DNA of 64,000 nt from positions 10,153,857-10,217,856 of the forward strand of contig NC_134834.1 of NCBI RefSeq assembly GCF_004210375.1. Direction: 5' to 3'. Each line of letters begins with the position of its first letter. Within the stretch, counting starts at the first letter, position 1. This document shows, one piece after another, positions 1-9,840 of the stretch. The notes below the pieces were generated by a model. That model had not been told where the DNA came from and did not search any database. It saw nothing but the letters and a program-made list of their open reading frames with translations. Origin of the DNA: Tachypleus tridentatus. Its lineage: Eukaryota; Arthropoda; Merostomata; Xiphosura; Limulidae. The position numbers and the translations under genes are program-made.

Positions 1-1380
1 GTTGGGAAATGTTAAAGACAAATCATGAATGAGAAAGGTTTTTGGAAACTGTTCAAGATGGGTTTCTTCATGAATCAGTCAAGGAACCTACTGGAAATAA
101 TGTTTTAGATTTATTGTTCATTTTAAATATAAGAATGATCGAAAAGGGTAGAAGTGAAAAACATCTGGATGCAAGTGATTATTGTTGTAGTAGGTTCATT
201 GTTTTGCTACATATGGAGATAAGGAATAATATTTTGTTTACAAGTTTAAACAAAAACACATTTTGAAGAGATCCAACAAGAATTATATATTGTGAATTGG
301 GCAGCTGAGTTATTTTGAGACACTAATCAGATTATTATGAATTTTTCTGAGTACATTAAGAGTAAACAAATCATTATAATTGGAGTAGGACTTTTGAGGA
401 ATGGTAAAGGATGGCTAGTATCTGACGGTTGTAAGATGATTGGGTTGTTCAATTTTCCTTTTTCTTCAGTGTTTACTAACAAAGATTTAAGCAATATTCC
501 ATATCTTGAACAGTTTATAAATGGAAACAAGATCAAACAAAATGACTGTATTAATTCTAAGCTGGTTAATAATAAAAACAATAAGGATCTTCAGCCAGAT
601 GACATTTTCCCAAAGGTTTGGAAGGAGGTTAAGGATTGGATATGTGAGTCACTTGCTAATACTTGTTTGGTCAGTCCTTGTATAGTGGTCAGGTATCAGA
701 GGACTGGAAGTTAGCTTATGTCACTCCTGTTTTCGAGGGAAGTGATAAAAATTGTCCCAATAATTATAGACCCCTTCAACTTACATAGTTGTGGGAAAAG
801 TTTTGGAAAGTTAGTTAACAAAGTTTAGAATGTTATTTGTTCACTGAGGGAAACTCTTGCCTTACAAATCTTTTGATGTTCTTTAAAAAGGTTACTGTTT
901 AAGTAGATGAGAACAAGGATGTAGATTTGTTGTATTTAGATTTTCAGAAAGCATTTGAAAAGGTTCCACATAAAAAGCTTGTAAAATAATTATCTCTATT
1001 GGTATGCACGATAAGTTAGCAATAGAAGAGTGGCTGGATGGAAGACAGCAGAGGGTTGTTACAAATAGAGTTCAGTCAAACTGGATTCATGTCATCAGTG
1101 GGATACCTCACAGTTCAGTCTTAGAACTTTTGGTCATTTTTATTGACATCAATGACACAGATGAAGAAATTGTCAATAAGCTACTTAAATATTCTGATGA
1201 CATTAAGATCTTGGTTGTTGTTGGCTGAGACAATTTCATTTTTCTAACAGGGTGGTTGGCTTTAGAATGGGTTGCTTTAAGATGTTGTAGAAGCAGTAAA
1301 TTTAATAAAAAGCTTGATGTGGATGATAAGGGCTGGCTTTAAGAATTTTTTAAACTCAGTTTATAGGATGAAACAGCCAA
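1..1380 (+). mobile_element. CR1-like LINE fragment, endonuclease end plus reverse transcriptase, decayed
   Basis: Degenerate non-LTR retrotransposon, cut by the left window edge. Residues encoded at 42-266 include GNNVLDLLF and HLDASDY, matching the C-terminal endonuclease segment of CR1/L2-type LINEs (usual form GNNVLDL...LG.SDH). Reverse-transcriptase remnants follow: INGNKIK and KVWKEVKDW (about 520-640), VDLLYLDFQKAFEKVPHKKL (about 921-980), WLDGRQQRVV (about 1030-1065) and a YSDDIKIL catalytic box (about 1190-1215, usually F/YADDTKL). Several frameshifts and stops show it is dead. A stretch before the 3' part (about 1230) is missing relative to the second copy at 27630-29080; both copies end with a GGGCTGGCTTTAA motif. 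The clade name is from motif memory, not alignment. Confidence 0.8.
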
Positions 1381-1559
1381 GGTGAACCAATAGATCCCAT
1401 TATGTTGATTACCTATAAACGTGGCACTGACATAGTTAATATCTTTAGTGAAAGTACTATATTTTCACAAATTACATTACCTTCATCTAGCAGTAAACAA
1501 TATATTGTTAAACATTTATCAACCTTTAAGGAAACATAAACATATAAACAAATAAAAAG
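1381..1559. other. Unassigned AT-rich sequence
   Basis: Short AT-rich stretch between the LINE remnant and the 62-bp tandem array. I see no gene or repeat. It would lie in the intron following exon E of the minus-strand membrane-protein gene. Confidence 0.4.
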
Positions 1560-2323
1560 GTGCATGTTTACATCCCAACCAGGAGTTTTAATTTTACTTA
1601 CCATCGTAAGATGAGCATTCACTTAGTGGAGGCATGTCAACCAGGAGTTGTAATGTTACTTACCATCATAAGATGAGCATTCACTTAGTGGAGGCATGTC
1701 AACCAGGAGTTGTAATGTTACTTACCATCATAAGATGAGCATTCACTTAGTGGAGGCATGTCAACCAGGAGTTGTAATGTTACTTACCATTGTAAGATGA
1801 GCATTCACTTAGTGGAGGCATGTCAACCAGGAGTTGTAATGTTACTTACCATCGTAAGATGAGCATTCACTTAGTGGAGGCATGTCAACCAGGAGTTGTA
1901 ATGTTACTTACCATCGTAAGATGAGCATTCACTTAGTGGAGGCATGTCAACCAGCAGTTTTAATGTTACTTACCATCGTAAGATGAGCATTCACTTAGTG
2001 GAGGCATGTCAACCAGGAGTTGTAATGTTACTTACCATCGTAAGATGAGCATTCACTTAGTGGAGGCATGTCAACCAGGAGTTGTAATGTTACTTACCAT
2101 CGTAAGATGAGCATTCACTTAGTGGAGGCATGTCAACCAGGAGTTGTAATGTTACTTACCATCGTAAGATGAGCATTCACTTAGTGGAGGCATGTCAACC
2201 AGGAGTTGTAATGTTACTTACCATCGTAAGATGAGCATTCACTTAGTGGAGGCATGTCAACCAGGAGTTGTAATGTTACTTACCATCGTAAGATGAGCAT
2301 TCACTTAGTGGAGGCATGTCTTT
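1560..2323 (-). repeat. 62-bp minisatellite, about 12 copies, carrying an exon end and splice donor
   Basis: Consecutive GGCATGTC starts are 62 bp apart (for example 1631 and 1693). On the minus strand each unit reads about 37 bp of the 3' end of exon E (encoding MPPLSECSSYDG), then GTAAGTAACATTACAACTCC, then the next unit. The array is therefore a tandem duplication of an exon/intron junction. Units differ by only a few substitutions (C/T before GTAAG; GGAG/GCAG/GGAGTTTT variants), which suggests recent expansion or homogenisation. The right-most unit is the one fused to the full exon. All units lie downstream of that exon in the direction of transcription, so each offers an additional GTAAGT donor. 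Confidence 0.93.
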
Positions 2324-2524
2324 TAGGCAGTAATAATTTCGAACAGTATTCTCGGGAATACTGGACAGGATCACCTGACTAATATCAACACCCACATCTG
2401 GAAGAGCTGATTCTGAGGGATCACAGCCTCTGACTTGAGAGTCTAGTAAAGCATCGTGAGAAAGACGGACTGGTTGACTCAACGGTCTGGGTTTCATACT
2501 AGCATTATTGTGTGTTTGTTTAAC
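2284..2524 (-). CDS. Membrane protein gene exon E, cytoplasmic tail
   Basis: Minus-strand exon of 241 bp. Acceptor AATTTTCAG lies just above 2524 and donor GATG|GTAAGT just below 2284. It enters in phase 0, matching exon D, and exits in phase 1. It encodes about 80 residues, starting VKQTHNNASMKPRPLSQPV and ending MPPLSECSSYDG. The sequence is polar, rich in Ser, Pro and Asp, has no hydrophobic segment, and fits a cytoplasmic tail. The last 37 bp and the donor are repeated about a dozen times in the adjacent array, so the real exon end could be any of those donors, although the first gives the simplest model. I do not recognise the family. The continuation exon is not visible and probably lies left of the window. 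Confidence 0.6.
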
Positions 2525-2845
2525 CTGAAAATTCCAAAGTGTGTTACTGTAGACTTTAACATTCTTTCATTACCACATAAATTTGTGATACATGATGGAG
2601 CCCTTCAAAAATTTGGCTTTCTTTTAATAACTGCAAAACGTATTACATCCTGAAAGTATTAATTTAAATTTTATTCTTAGTTTAAAGCATGACTTTATAT
2701 AAATTCTCAACACTTAGTGGGCAGTTTACGTTCTGTACCAACACCTAAGTTAACAAAACCTCATGTCAAAGTTGGGTGAGACTATTTCACAGCTGTTTTG
2801 GAGTTTGCAAGAAAGTAAAAACAAAACAAAAGTGGTACAACTCAC

Positions 2846-2942
2846 CCTCTTATCATCTTCAACAGACACCAGTTGAGAATGTGGAAGAGGCCTGTTGTTA
2901 TTATCAACTTCTTTCTTTACTCCGACAAACACCATGGACTCA
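2846..2942 (-). CDS. Membrane protein gene exon D, cytoplasmic tail
   Basis: Minus-strand exon of 97 bp, acceptor CTGATTTAG|TGAGTCC and donor AAGAGG|GTGAGT. It enters in phase 2 (one base completes a codon begun in exon C) and exits in phase 0. It encodes about 32 residues including ESMVFVGVKKEVDNN and LVSVEDDKR. Charged and without a hydrophobic run, consistent with a cytoplasmic tail. Phases agree on both sides, which is the main support. Confidence 0.6.
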
Positions 2943-3103
2943 CTAAATCAGAAAATAATGAAACTTAACCTCCCTTCATCTGGTTATTTTTACATATCTT
3001 GCTTGCAGTGCAAATATAATTCAGTTTTAAGGTTTTTAACGATAGAAAAGCTACAAACGATGGTCTCAAACATTTAATTTCTTTCATAATACTCCAATGT
3101 CAT

Positions 3104-3354
3104 TTGCTTGTTTGTTTTTGAATTTCGCACAAAGCTACTCCAGGGCTATATGTGTTAGCCGTCCCTAATTTAGTAATGTAAGACTAGAGAGAAGGCAGCT
3201 AGTCATCACCACCCACTGCCAACTCTTGGGCTACTCTTTTTACCAACGAATAGTGAGATTGACCGTCACATTATAACGCCCCCACGGCTGAAAGAACGGG
3301 CATACGAACCCGCGACCCTCAGATTACGAGTCGCACGCTTAGCCAGGCCGGGCC
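3104..3354 (-). mobile_element. tRNA-derived SINE, family A
   Basis: The 3' tail (TTTGAATTTCGCACAAAGCT) is at the left and the tRNA-like head with a B-box-like GGGTTCG is at the right, so it is on the minus strand. Conserved body blocks are CTAGTCATCACCACCCAC, GCCAACTCTTGGGCTACTC and ATTGACCGTCACATTATAAC. The same blocks recur in roughly ten other places in this window. It lies in the intron between exons C and D of the membrane-protein gene. Confidence 0.92.
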
Positions 3355-3397
3355 TGAATGCCATCTTTTCCCATATCAAATCTTATCATTTACCATA

Positions 3398-3543
3398 TGA
3401 TATTTAAATAGACAGTGGATTCTTTAACAATGATATTTAAATAGACAGTGGATTCTTTAACAATGATATTTGAAATAGACAGTGGATTCTTTAACAATGA
3501 TATTTGAATAGACAGTGGATTCTTTAACAATGATATTTGAAAT
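3398..3543. repeat. 33-bp tandem repeat, about 4.5 copies
   Basis: The unit contains GATATTTAAATAGACAGTGG followed by ATTCTTTAACAAT, with TTTAAAT/TTTGAAAT variants. It is intronic with respect to the minus-strand gene. Confidence 0.9.
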
Positions 3544-3795
3544 AATGACACGTGATACAATTGTACTTACTAAGCTGGAGATCTTCTAATGCTGCGAAGT
3601 TTAATAATAGCACATACATAGATATATATATATATACTACAAAGAAACTGATTTATATCAACTTTCAACCAATGACTGCACTGACTTTATTTATTGTAAC
3701 TGCCAGGTAGCTATTACAATGAATGTGTAACCAAAAACAATTAATTTTCATGCAATGAGTTTAAATCTGTGAGAAAAATACAATTTACAACTTGC

Positions 3796-3859
3796 CTCTG
3801 AATAATTCCAGATCCCGTTTGTTTAACAATTTTGCCATCTTCCAATTGGTCTTTGCAAC
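3796..3859 (-). CDS. Membrane protein gene exon C, with a GC-AG donor
   Basis: Minus-strand exon of 64 bp: acceptor ATTTTTAG|GTTGC, donor CAGAG|GCAAGT. The donor is a GC site, a known minor class that usually has this strong flanking consensus. It enters in phase 1 and exits in phase 2, fitting exons B and D exactly. It encodes CKDQLEDGKIVKQTGSGIIQ. A second frame is also open across the exon, but it runs into a stop in exon D, so the phase-consistent frame is preferred. Confidence 0.52.
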
Positions 3860-4187
3860 CTAAAAATTAGAAACGAGCAGTAAAGTTACCCCGTAAAGAG
3901 TTGTACATGTTAAAGTTTATAAGCAAAATTCTTGCTTTTGTCTTCCTCGTTATAACAGTCACTTTTTAACAAAACAAGATATATTACTAATATATTTTGT
4001 CCATTTATACAAAATATTACTAAGAGATGGCACCACTGACAAAATTTATATACGTGTTTAACGTCTTGTAACTTTCATTTAAATAATTATTTTATCTTTT
4101 TTTTTTCTTTTGTCACAGTTTATTCTGATACAAGATCACAGACTTATTATTATCCAAGGCAGTTAGATACTATAGTAGATGTATTAC

Positions 4188-4274
4188 TGTATTCCTTCTC
4201 GTCCACTGTCTTTTGACAACAGCAATGCCAGGCAAGTACGGCAACTGCCAATATGAGCATTAATCCCAAGGCAC
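4188..4274 (-). CDS. Membrane protein gene exon B, transmembrane helix
   Basis: Minus-strand exon of 87 bp: acceptor GTATTTTCAG, donor TACA|GTAATA. It enters and exits in phase 1. It encodes ALGLMLILAVAVLAWHCCCQ followed by KTVDEKEY. Together with the end of exon A (LTILVGAAIG) this makes one hydrophobic helix of about 25 residues. It is followed by three cysteines (candidate palmitoylation sites, inference) and a charged stop-transfer segment, as in a type I single-pass protein. Without the GTAATA donor the frame reads on to a TAA about 45 bp later, so a short-tailed isoform is possible. Confidence 0.62.
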
Positions 4275-4689
4275 CTGAAAATACAGAAGAGAAATAACAC
4301 TGTATTACTACAAACAGCAACAACGAGTCAAAACTAAGTTGACTTACTTTAAACACCACTATTATGTCGACGTTCTCTGATCATCTGTTACTTTAGCTGA
4401 TTAAACTGTGATGAGTCGTACATAAAGATCAAAATTGAATTATAAATGTGCCAAGAAAAAACATTTCATAAACCATTTTTTTCTATCGTACAAGGTTTTT
4501 TATTTATGCAGCTATGCCTTTTAATTCTACCACGAGACGTCGCTGCTTTACAATTCTTTCTCTTTTTTTTTTTCTTATTGCTCTTAACCATGCCGCTAAA
4601 AAATGGACATTATCTGTGGCCTACACGTCGAAGGTATCAAAACTCTATTTTCAGCTTAAAAAACTCGTTTAGACTCCCAAACCACCCAG

Positions 4690-7150
4690 TTACATCAACT
4701 TGACATTTGCAATGTTACAATGACGGGCTAATAATTAAGGACTATCTTAACCTTCCATACTACCCAGTTACGTGAACCTGACAGTTGTAATGTTACAATG
4801 AGGGCAAATAATTAAGGACTATCTTAACCTTCCATACTACCCAGTTACATCAACCTAACGGTTGTAATGTTACAATGACGGGCAAATAATTAAGGACTAT
4901 CTTAACCTTCCATACTACCCAGTTACATCAACCTAACGGTTGTAATGTTACATGGCGGGCTAATAATTAAGGACTATCTTAACCTTCCATACTACCCAGT
5001 TACGTGAACCTGACAGTTGTAATGTTACATTGACGGGCTAATAATTAAGGACTATCTTAACCTTCCATACTACCCAGTTACATCAACCTGACAGTTGTAA
5101 TGTTACATGACGGGCAAATAATTAAGGACTATCTTAACCTTCCATACTACCCAGTTACATCAACCTAACGGTTGTAATGTTACAATGACGGGCTAATAAT
5201 TAAGGACTATCTTAACCTTCCATACTACCCAGTTACATCAACCTGACAGTTGTAATGTTACATGACGGGCAAATAATTAAGGACTATCTTAACCTTCCAT
5301 ACTACCCAGTTACATCAACCTAACGGTTGTAATGTTACAATGACGGGCAAATAATTAAGGACTATCTTAACCTTCCATACTACCCAGTTACATCAACCTA
5401 ACGGTTGTAATGTTACATGACGGGCTAATAATTAAGGACTATCTTAACCTTCCATACTACCCAGTTACATCAACCTGACAGTTGTAATGTTACATGACGG
5501 GCTAATAATTAAGGACTATCTTAACCTTCCATACTACCCAGTTACATCAACCTGACAGTTGTAATGTTACATGACGGGCTAATAATTAAGGACTATCTTA
5601 ACCTTCCATACTACCCAGTTACATCAACCTGACAGTTGTAATGTTACATGACGGGCAAATAATTAAGGACTATCTTAACCTTCCATACTACCCAGTTACA
5701 TCAACCTGACAGTTGTAATGTTACATGACGGGCAAATAATTAAGGACTATCTTAACCTTCCATACTACCCAGTTACATCAACCTAACGGTTGTAATGTTA
5801 CAATGACGGGCTAATAATTAAGGACTATCTTAACCTTCCATACTACCCAGTTACATCAACCTGACAGTTGTAATGTTACATGACGGGCAAATAATTAAGG
5901 ACTATCTTAACCTTCCATACTACCCAGTTACATCAACCTAACGGTTGTAATGTTACAATGACGGGCAAATAATTAAGGACTATCTTAACCTTCCATACTA
6001 CCCAGTTACATCAACCTAACGGTTGTAATGTTACATGACGGGCTAATAATTAAGGACTATCTTAACCTTCCATACTACCCAGTTACATCAACCTGACAGT
6101 TGTAATGTTACATGACGGGCTAATAATTAAAGACTATCTTAACCTTCCATACTACCCAGTTACATCAACCTGACAGTTGTAATGTTACATGACGGGCTAA
6201 TAATTAAGGACTATCTTAACCTTCCATACTACCCAGTTACATCAACCTGACAGTTGTAATGTTACAATGACGGGCAAATAATTAAGGACTATCTTAACCT
6301 TCCATACTACCCAGTTACATCAACCTGACAGTTGTAATGTTACATGACGGGCTAATAATTAAGGACTATCTTAACCTTCCATACTACCCAGTTACATCAA
6401 CCTGACAGTTGTAATGTTACATGACGGGCTAATAATTAAGGACTATCTTAACCTTCCATACTACCCAGTTACATCAACCTGACAGTTGTAATGTTACATG
6501 ACGGGCTAATAATTAAGGACTATCTTAACCTTCCATACTACCCAGTTACATCAACCTGACAGTTGTAATGTTACAATGACGGGCTAATAATTAAGGACTA
6601 TCTTAACCTTCCATACTACCCAGTTACATCAACCTGACAGTTGTAATGTTACATGACGGGCTAATAATTAAGGACTATCTTAACCTTCCATACTACCCAG
6701 TTACATCAACCTGACAGTTGTAATGTTACATGACGGGCTAATAATTAAGGACTATCTTAACCTTCCATACTACCCAGTTACATCAACCTGACAGTTGTAA
6801 TGTTACAATGACGGGCTAATAATTAAGGACTATCTTAACCTTCCATACTACCCAGTTACATCAACCTGACAGTTGTAATGTTACATGACGGGCTAATAAT
6901 TAAGGACTATCTTAACCTTCCATACTACCCAGTTACATCAACCTGACAGTTGTAATGTTACATGACGGGCAAATAATTAAGGACTATCTTAACCTTCCAT
7001 ACTACCCAGTTACATCAACCTGACAGTTGTAATGTTACATGACGGGCTAATAATTAAGGACTATCTTAACCTTCCATACTACCCAGTTACATCAACCTGA
7101 CAGTTGTAATGTTACAATGACGGGCTAATAATTAAGGACTAATTTAACAT
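4690..7150. repeat. 78-bp minisatellite, about 31 copies
   Basis: The unit runs AATTAAGGACTATCTTAACC, TTCCATACTACCCAGTTACA, TCAACCTGACAGTTGTAATG, TTACATGACGGGCTAATA. Common variants are an inserted CA before ATGACG (79 bp), AACGG for GACAG, and GCAAATA for GCTAATA. Variants recur in blocks, suggesting higher-order duplication. The array fills most of the intron between exons A and B of the minus-strand gene. Its TCAACC...AGTTGTAATGTTAC core is shared with the 62-bp array in another intron. Confidence 0.95.
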
Positions 7151-7248
7151 TTCACACTATCCAGATACATCACTCTGACAGTTGTATTGTTACAGTAAAA
7201 TGTTTTGATACATAAAAAGTAACTCGGTACAATATTAATGCTGTAATC

Positions 7249-7479
7249 TACAGGATGACCCGTAAGTCCCTACCCATCCATATGTTATTATGTTATATTC
7301 AATTACGCATGTGTTATAACCTTGTTTTTCTTCTCAGAGAAATATGGCCGATGTAAGCCCATTTACACTTGAAGAACATGGCGTCGCATAATATTATACA
7401 GCGAGAATGAGTGACAGCACACAGATACACTGGATACATAAGATATGTGGATGGGTAGGGACTTACGGGCCACCCTGTA
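7249..7479. mobile_element. MITE with TA target duplication, copy 1
   Basis: A 231-bp element bounded by TA. The left end, CAGGATGACCCGTAAGTCCC followed by TACCCATCCATAT, is an inverted match to the right end, ATATGTGGATGGGTAGGGAC followed by TTACGGGCCACCCTG. Terminal inverted repeats are about 35-40 bp. TA flanks fit Tc1/mariner-type MITEs (family knowledge). Internal sequence, including a GCATAATATTATACAGCGAG block, matches a second copy in reverse orientation at 42607-42828. A small minus-strand ORF through it is a by-product of read-through from exon A. Confidence 0.85.
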
Positions 7480-7532
7480 TGTTAAAACCTTTCGACGATA
7501 TGGGCTGATGTTATTCAATGTTTTATCCTTAC

Positions 7533-7703
7533 CTATGGCTGCACCAACAAGAATGGTCAAATCTCTATCCAGATTCCATTTGGTCAGGAAGCCCCGGGGT
7601 GTGCCGGTTACGTTCTCCGCAGTATGGTCCATGTAAGCCAACATGGTTACGCTTTGTTGTAGCACCACGTGGCGGTAACCACTATGATTCAAGGTGTCGT
7701 TAT
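7533..7703 (-). CDS. Membrane protein gene exon A, extracellular juxtamembrane region
   Basis: Minus-strand exon of 171 bp: acceptor CTATTTTAACAG|ATAACG, donor GCCATAG|GTAAGG. It enters and exits in phase 1, matching exon B. It encodes about 57 residues: NDTLNHSGYRHVVLQQSV, then an NVTG N-glycosylation sequon, GTPRGFLTKWNLDRD and the start of the membrane helix, LTILVGAAIG. Base composition is more GC-rich than the flanking intron, as expected for coding DNA. I do not recognise the protein. Topology (outside, one helix, inside) is inferred from the sequon, helix and charged tail. Confidence 0.65.
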
Positions 7704-7743
7704 CTGTTAAAATAGGTGTAAAAAAAAACACTATCAAATACTG

Positions 7744-7861
7744 TGTGTTTCTTTATAACAAAGCCACATCAGGCTATCTGCTGAGCCCACTGAGGGGAAT
7801 CGAACCCCTGATTTTAGCGTTGTAAATGCGTAGACATACCGCTGTACTAGCGGGGGGCCCA
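7744..7861 (-). mobile_element. Short tRNA-like SINE, family B
   Basis: On the minus strand: CCCCCCGCTAGTACAGCGGT, then an A-box-like region, then GGGGTTCGATTCCCCTCAGT, GGGCTCAGCAGATAGCC and a GTGGCTTTGTTATAAAGAAA tail. The same arrangement is at 15651-15757 (+), 16016-16078 (-) and 29163-29290 (+). The head looks like a tRNA but the cloverleaf is imperfect and a tail is attached, so it is scored as a SINE and not a tRNA gene. Confidence 0.8.
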
Positions 7862-7915
7862 TCAAATAGTAAATGTTAAGTTACAAGACTAAAGTACCAT
7901 TACTGTTTGAAGAAT

Positions 7916-8031
7916 ACAAGGGGGCGTTATAATGTTCTAATCTATTAAAATAATAGCCAAAGAGTTGGCGGAGGGTGCCTTCCCTCTAGTCTGTCAATGC
8001 TAAATTAAAGGCGGCTAACGCAGACAGATTT
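7916..8031 (+). mobile_element. SINE family A fragment, headless
   Basis: Degenerate match to the SINE A body: GGGGGCGTTATAATGT, AAAGAGTTGGCGG, CCTTCCCTCTAGTCT and GCTAAATTAAAGGCGGCTAA in the correct order. The tRNA head is missing. Confidence 0.7.
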
Positions 8032-8056
8032 CATAACAGACCTATCGAAATGTATA

Positions 8057-8328
8057 GGGCTCGGCATGACCAGGTGGTTTAGGCACTCGACTCGTAAACC
8101 GTAGATCGTGGGTTCGAATCCCCGTCACGCCAAACATGCTCGCCCTTTCAGCCGTGGGGGCGTTATTATGTGACGGTCAATCTCACTATTCGTTGGTAAA
8201 AGAGTAGCCCAAAAGTTGACGGTGGGTGATGATGACTAGCTGCCTTCCCTCTAGTCTTACACTCCTAAATTAGGGACGGCTAGCGCAGATAGCCCTCGTG
8301 TAGATTTGCGCGAAATTCAAAAAAGCTA
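8057..8328 (+). mobile_element. tRNA-derived SINE, family A, full-length
   Basis: The tRNA-like head (GGCATGACCAGGTGGTTTAG, then a B box GTGGGTTCGAATCCC) is followed by the body CAAACATGCTCGCCCTTTCA, GACTAGCTGCCTTCCCTCTA and the 3' end GCGCGAAATTCAAAAAAGC. This is the best-preserved plus-strand copy. Confidence 0.93.
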
Positions 8329-8485
8329 AACCAAATGTATAGTGTGACTTTTGCTCCCGTTATTTTGTTTTTCTTATAGTTGTCATAAATTGGAAGGTAT
8401 CATACGGAGTGTGACTGTCCTTTATGTACTATGAAAGTAGACTCCCCCCCCCCCAGCATGGTTTTGTGAACGTTTTATTCTATAC

Positions 8486-8536
8486 CTAAACCAAGAAGAA
8501 CATTTTCGTTAGTACACGTTTCGGGCAATGAGCTTC
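8486..8536 (-). CDS. Possible upstream exon of the membrane protein gene
   Basis: Minus-strand candidate of 51 bp: acceptor TTTGTTGACAG|GAAGC, donor GGTTTAG|GTATAG. In the frame that joins exon A it reads SSLPETCTNENVLLGL, then the split Asp codon, then NDTLNH. The phase match (exit phase 1) is the main argument. A 51-bp ORF with weak sites can arise by chance. Confidence 0.3.
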   Translation of the reverse strand, partial: EAHCPKRVLTKMFFLV

Positions 8537-8730
8537 CTGTCAACAAATGGGCAAACAACGATTTACGATTACATTTTAGGGTGAACACACTGTGTCTTTC
8601 GACAGAATATTAATCTGAACAACTTTGTCAGTTTATTACAATACCTGGTATAACGTGTTTAACACTCTCATGAACCAGTTTGCTAACACAGCAGTGAGAA
8701 CATGCCGTTCCTAGTTTTAAACTGATGAAC

Positions 8731-8800
8731 TAGAGTGAAGGCAGATAGCCAAGAGCACCCACCGCCAACTCTCGAAGATCTCTTGACTGATACGACAACA
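8731..8800 (-). mobile_element. SINE family A body fragment
   Basis: CTAGAGTGAAGGCAGATAGC followed by CACCCACCGCCAACTCTCG is a diverged piece of the SINE A body on the minus strand. Confidence 0.5.
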
Positions 8801-8854
8801 AATAAACAAAAATAGCACATAGAATAAAAAATGACGATTCCAAACAGCTCACTA

Positions 8855-8946
8855 GACAATCATATTGCATACACATACTGATCCCAAGAACTGGATTGAC
8901 TGATCATATTGCATACACACACTGATCCAAAGAACTGGATTGACTG
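8855..8946. repeat. Two-copy tandem duplication, about 44 bp
   Basis: ATCATATTGCATACACA followed by CTGATCC and AAGAACTGGATTGACTGA occurs twice in a row with small differences. Confidence 0.8.
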
Positions 8947-9064
8947 AACATTTGTATAATTATTTCGAGCTATTTTTAGAACACTCGTTATTGAATTATT
9001 TCAACAACCATCTACTAGTCCTAATATAACTTTTAATATACGACGTTTAAAATATTGATTACTA

Positions 9065-9202
9065 CGTGTACAGGAACAAAGTTCTGATAGAATCCGTTTC
9101 CCAGTAATTCACATAACACACGAACGTAGTAAGACGCGACTTCACATAACTGACAACGACTGTGTACTTGGTGTACTTCCGCAGAGTCCCCGAAATGGTT
9201 CT
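9065..9202 (-). CDS. Weak exon candidate with a fibronectin-III-like motif
   Basis: A minus-strand ORF of 46 codons follows a pyrimidine-rich acceptor (CTTTACTCTTGAAAG) and begins RTISGTLRKYTKYTVVVSYV. The spacing L-x-x-Y-T-x-Y-T-V-x-V resembles the E-F strand region of fibronectin type III domains, common in cell-surface receptors. It is upstream of, and on the same strand as, the membrane-protein exons. A splice after GTTGTCA (phase 1) would join the 8486-8536 candidate, but that donor is poor. It may be chance. Confidence 0.2.
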
Positions 9203-9566
9203 CTTTCAAGAGTAAAGTGAACCAAAATTAAGAGTAACAAATGTTCTGGTCTTACAGGTCACATGTCATGCCGTGTTATAGCCTATAGTGTGCATAATGT
9301 TTCTCGTGATTCATGGCATGCTCACATTTCATTGAAATCACGACACTACAAATTGCAACGTTACGCGTCCCTTATATGACGTCATTTCAGGGTCAACATT
9401 TTAGTGGTGAAAGTGGCTAATAATTCCACTAGACGGTCTTAGGCCCTCTTTCTGGGAACTACAGAAATATTATTACGATTCAGAAAGCGTAAACAAACAT
9501 TTATTTAAACCACACAGTTTCTCTTGTCGTATGATGCAGTGATGTAAGACTACCGTAGGCCAAGAG

Positions 9567-9840
9567 GTTAGTTTGTTTTTGAATTTCGCGCAAAGCTACA
9601 CGAGGGCTATCTGCGCTAGCTGTCCCTAATTTAGTTGTGTAAGACTAGAGGGAAAGCAGCTAGTCATCACCACCCACCGCCAACTCTTGGGTTGGGCTAC
9701 TCTTTTACCAACGAATAATGGGACTGACCGTCACATTATAACGCCCCCAAGTCTGAAAGGGCGAGCATGTTTGGTGAGACGGAGATTCGAACCCGCGACC
9801 TTTAGATTACGAGTCGAACACCTTAACCCATCGGGCCAGG
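9567..9840 (-). mobile_element. tRNA-derived SINE, family A
   Basis: Tail TTTGAATTTCGCGCAAAGCT at the left, body, then a head with TTCGAACCCGCGACC and CCTTAACCCATCGGGCC at the right. It carries a short duplication GGGTTGGGCTACTC in the body. Confidence 0.93.

Noticed and set aside
7363..7737. 124-codon minus-strand ORF
   Set aside because: Only 7533-7703 is supported as an exon; the rest is intron and MITE read-through on one side and intron on the other.
8057..8130. tRNA genes at the SINE heads (also near 7810, 15670, 29170, 29400, 59900)
   Set aside because: Each has B-box-like sequence but an imperfect cloverleaf and is attached to a repeated SINE body and tail.
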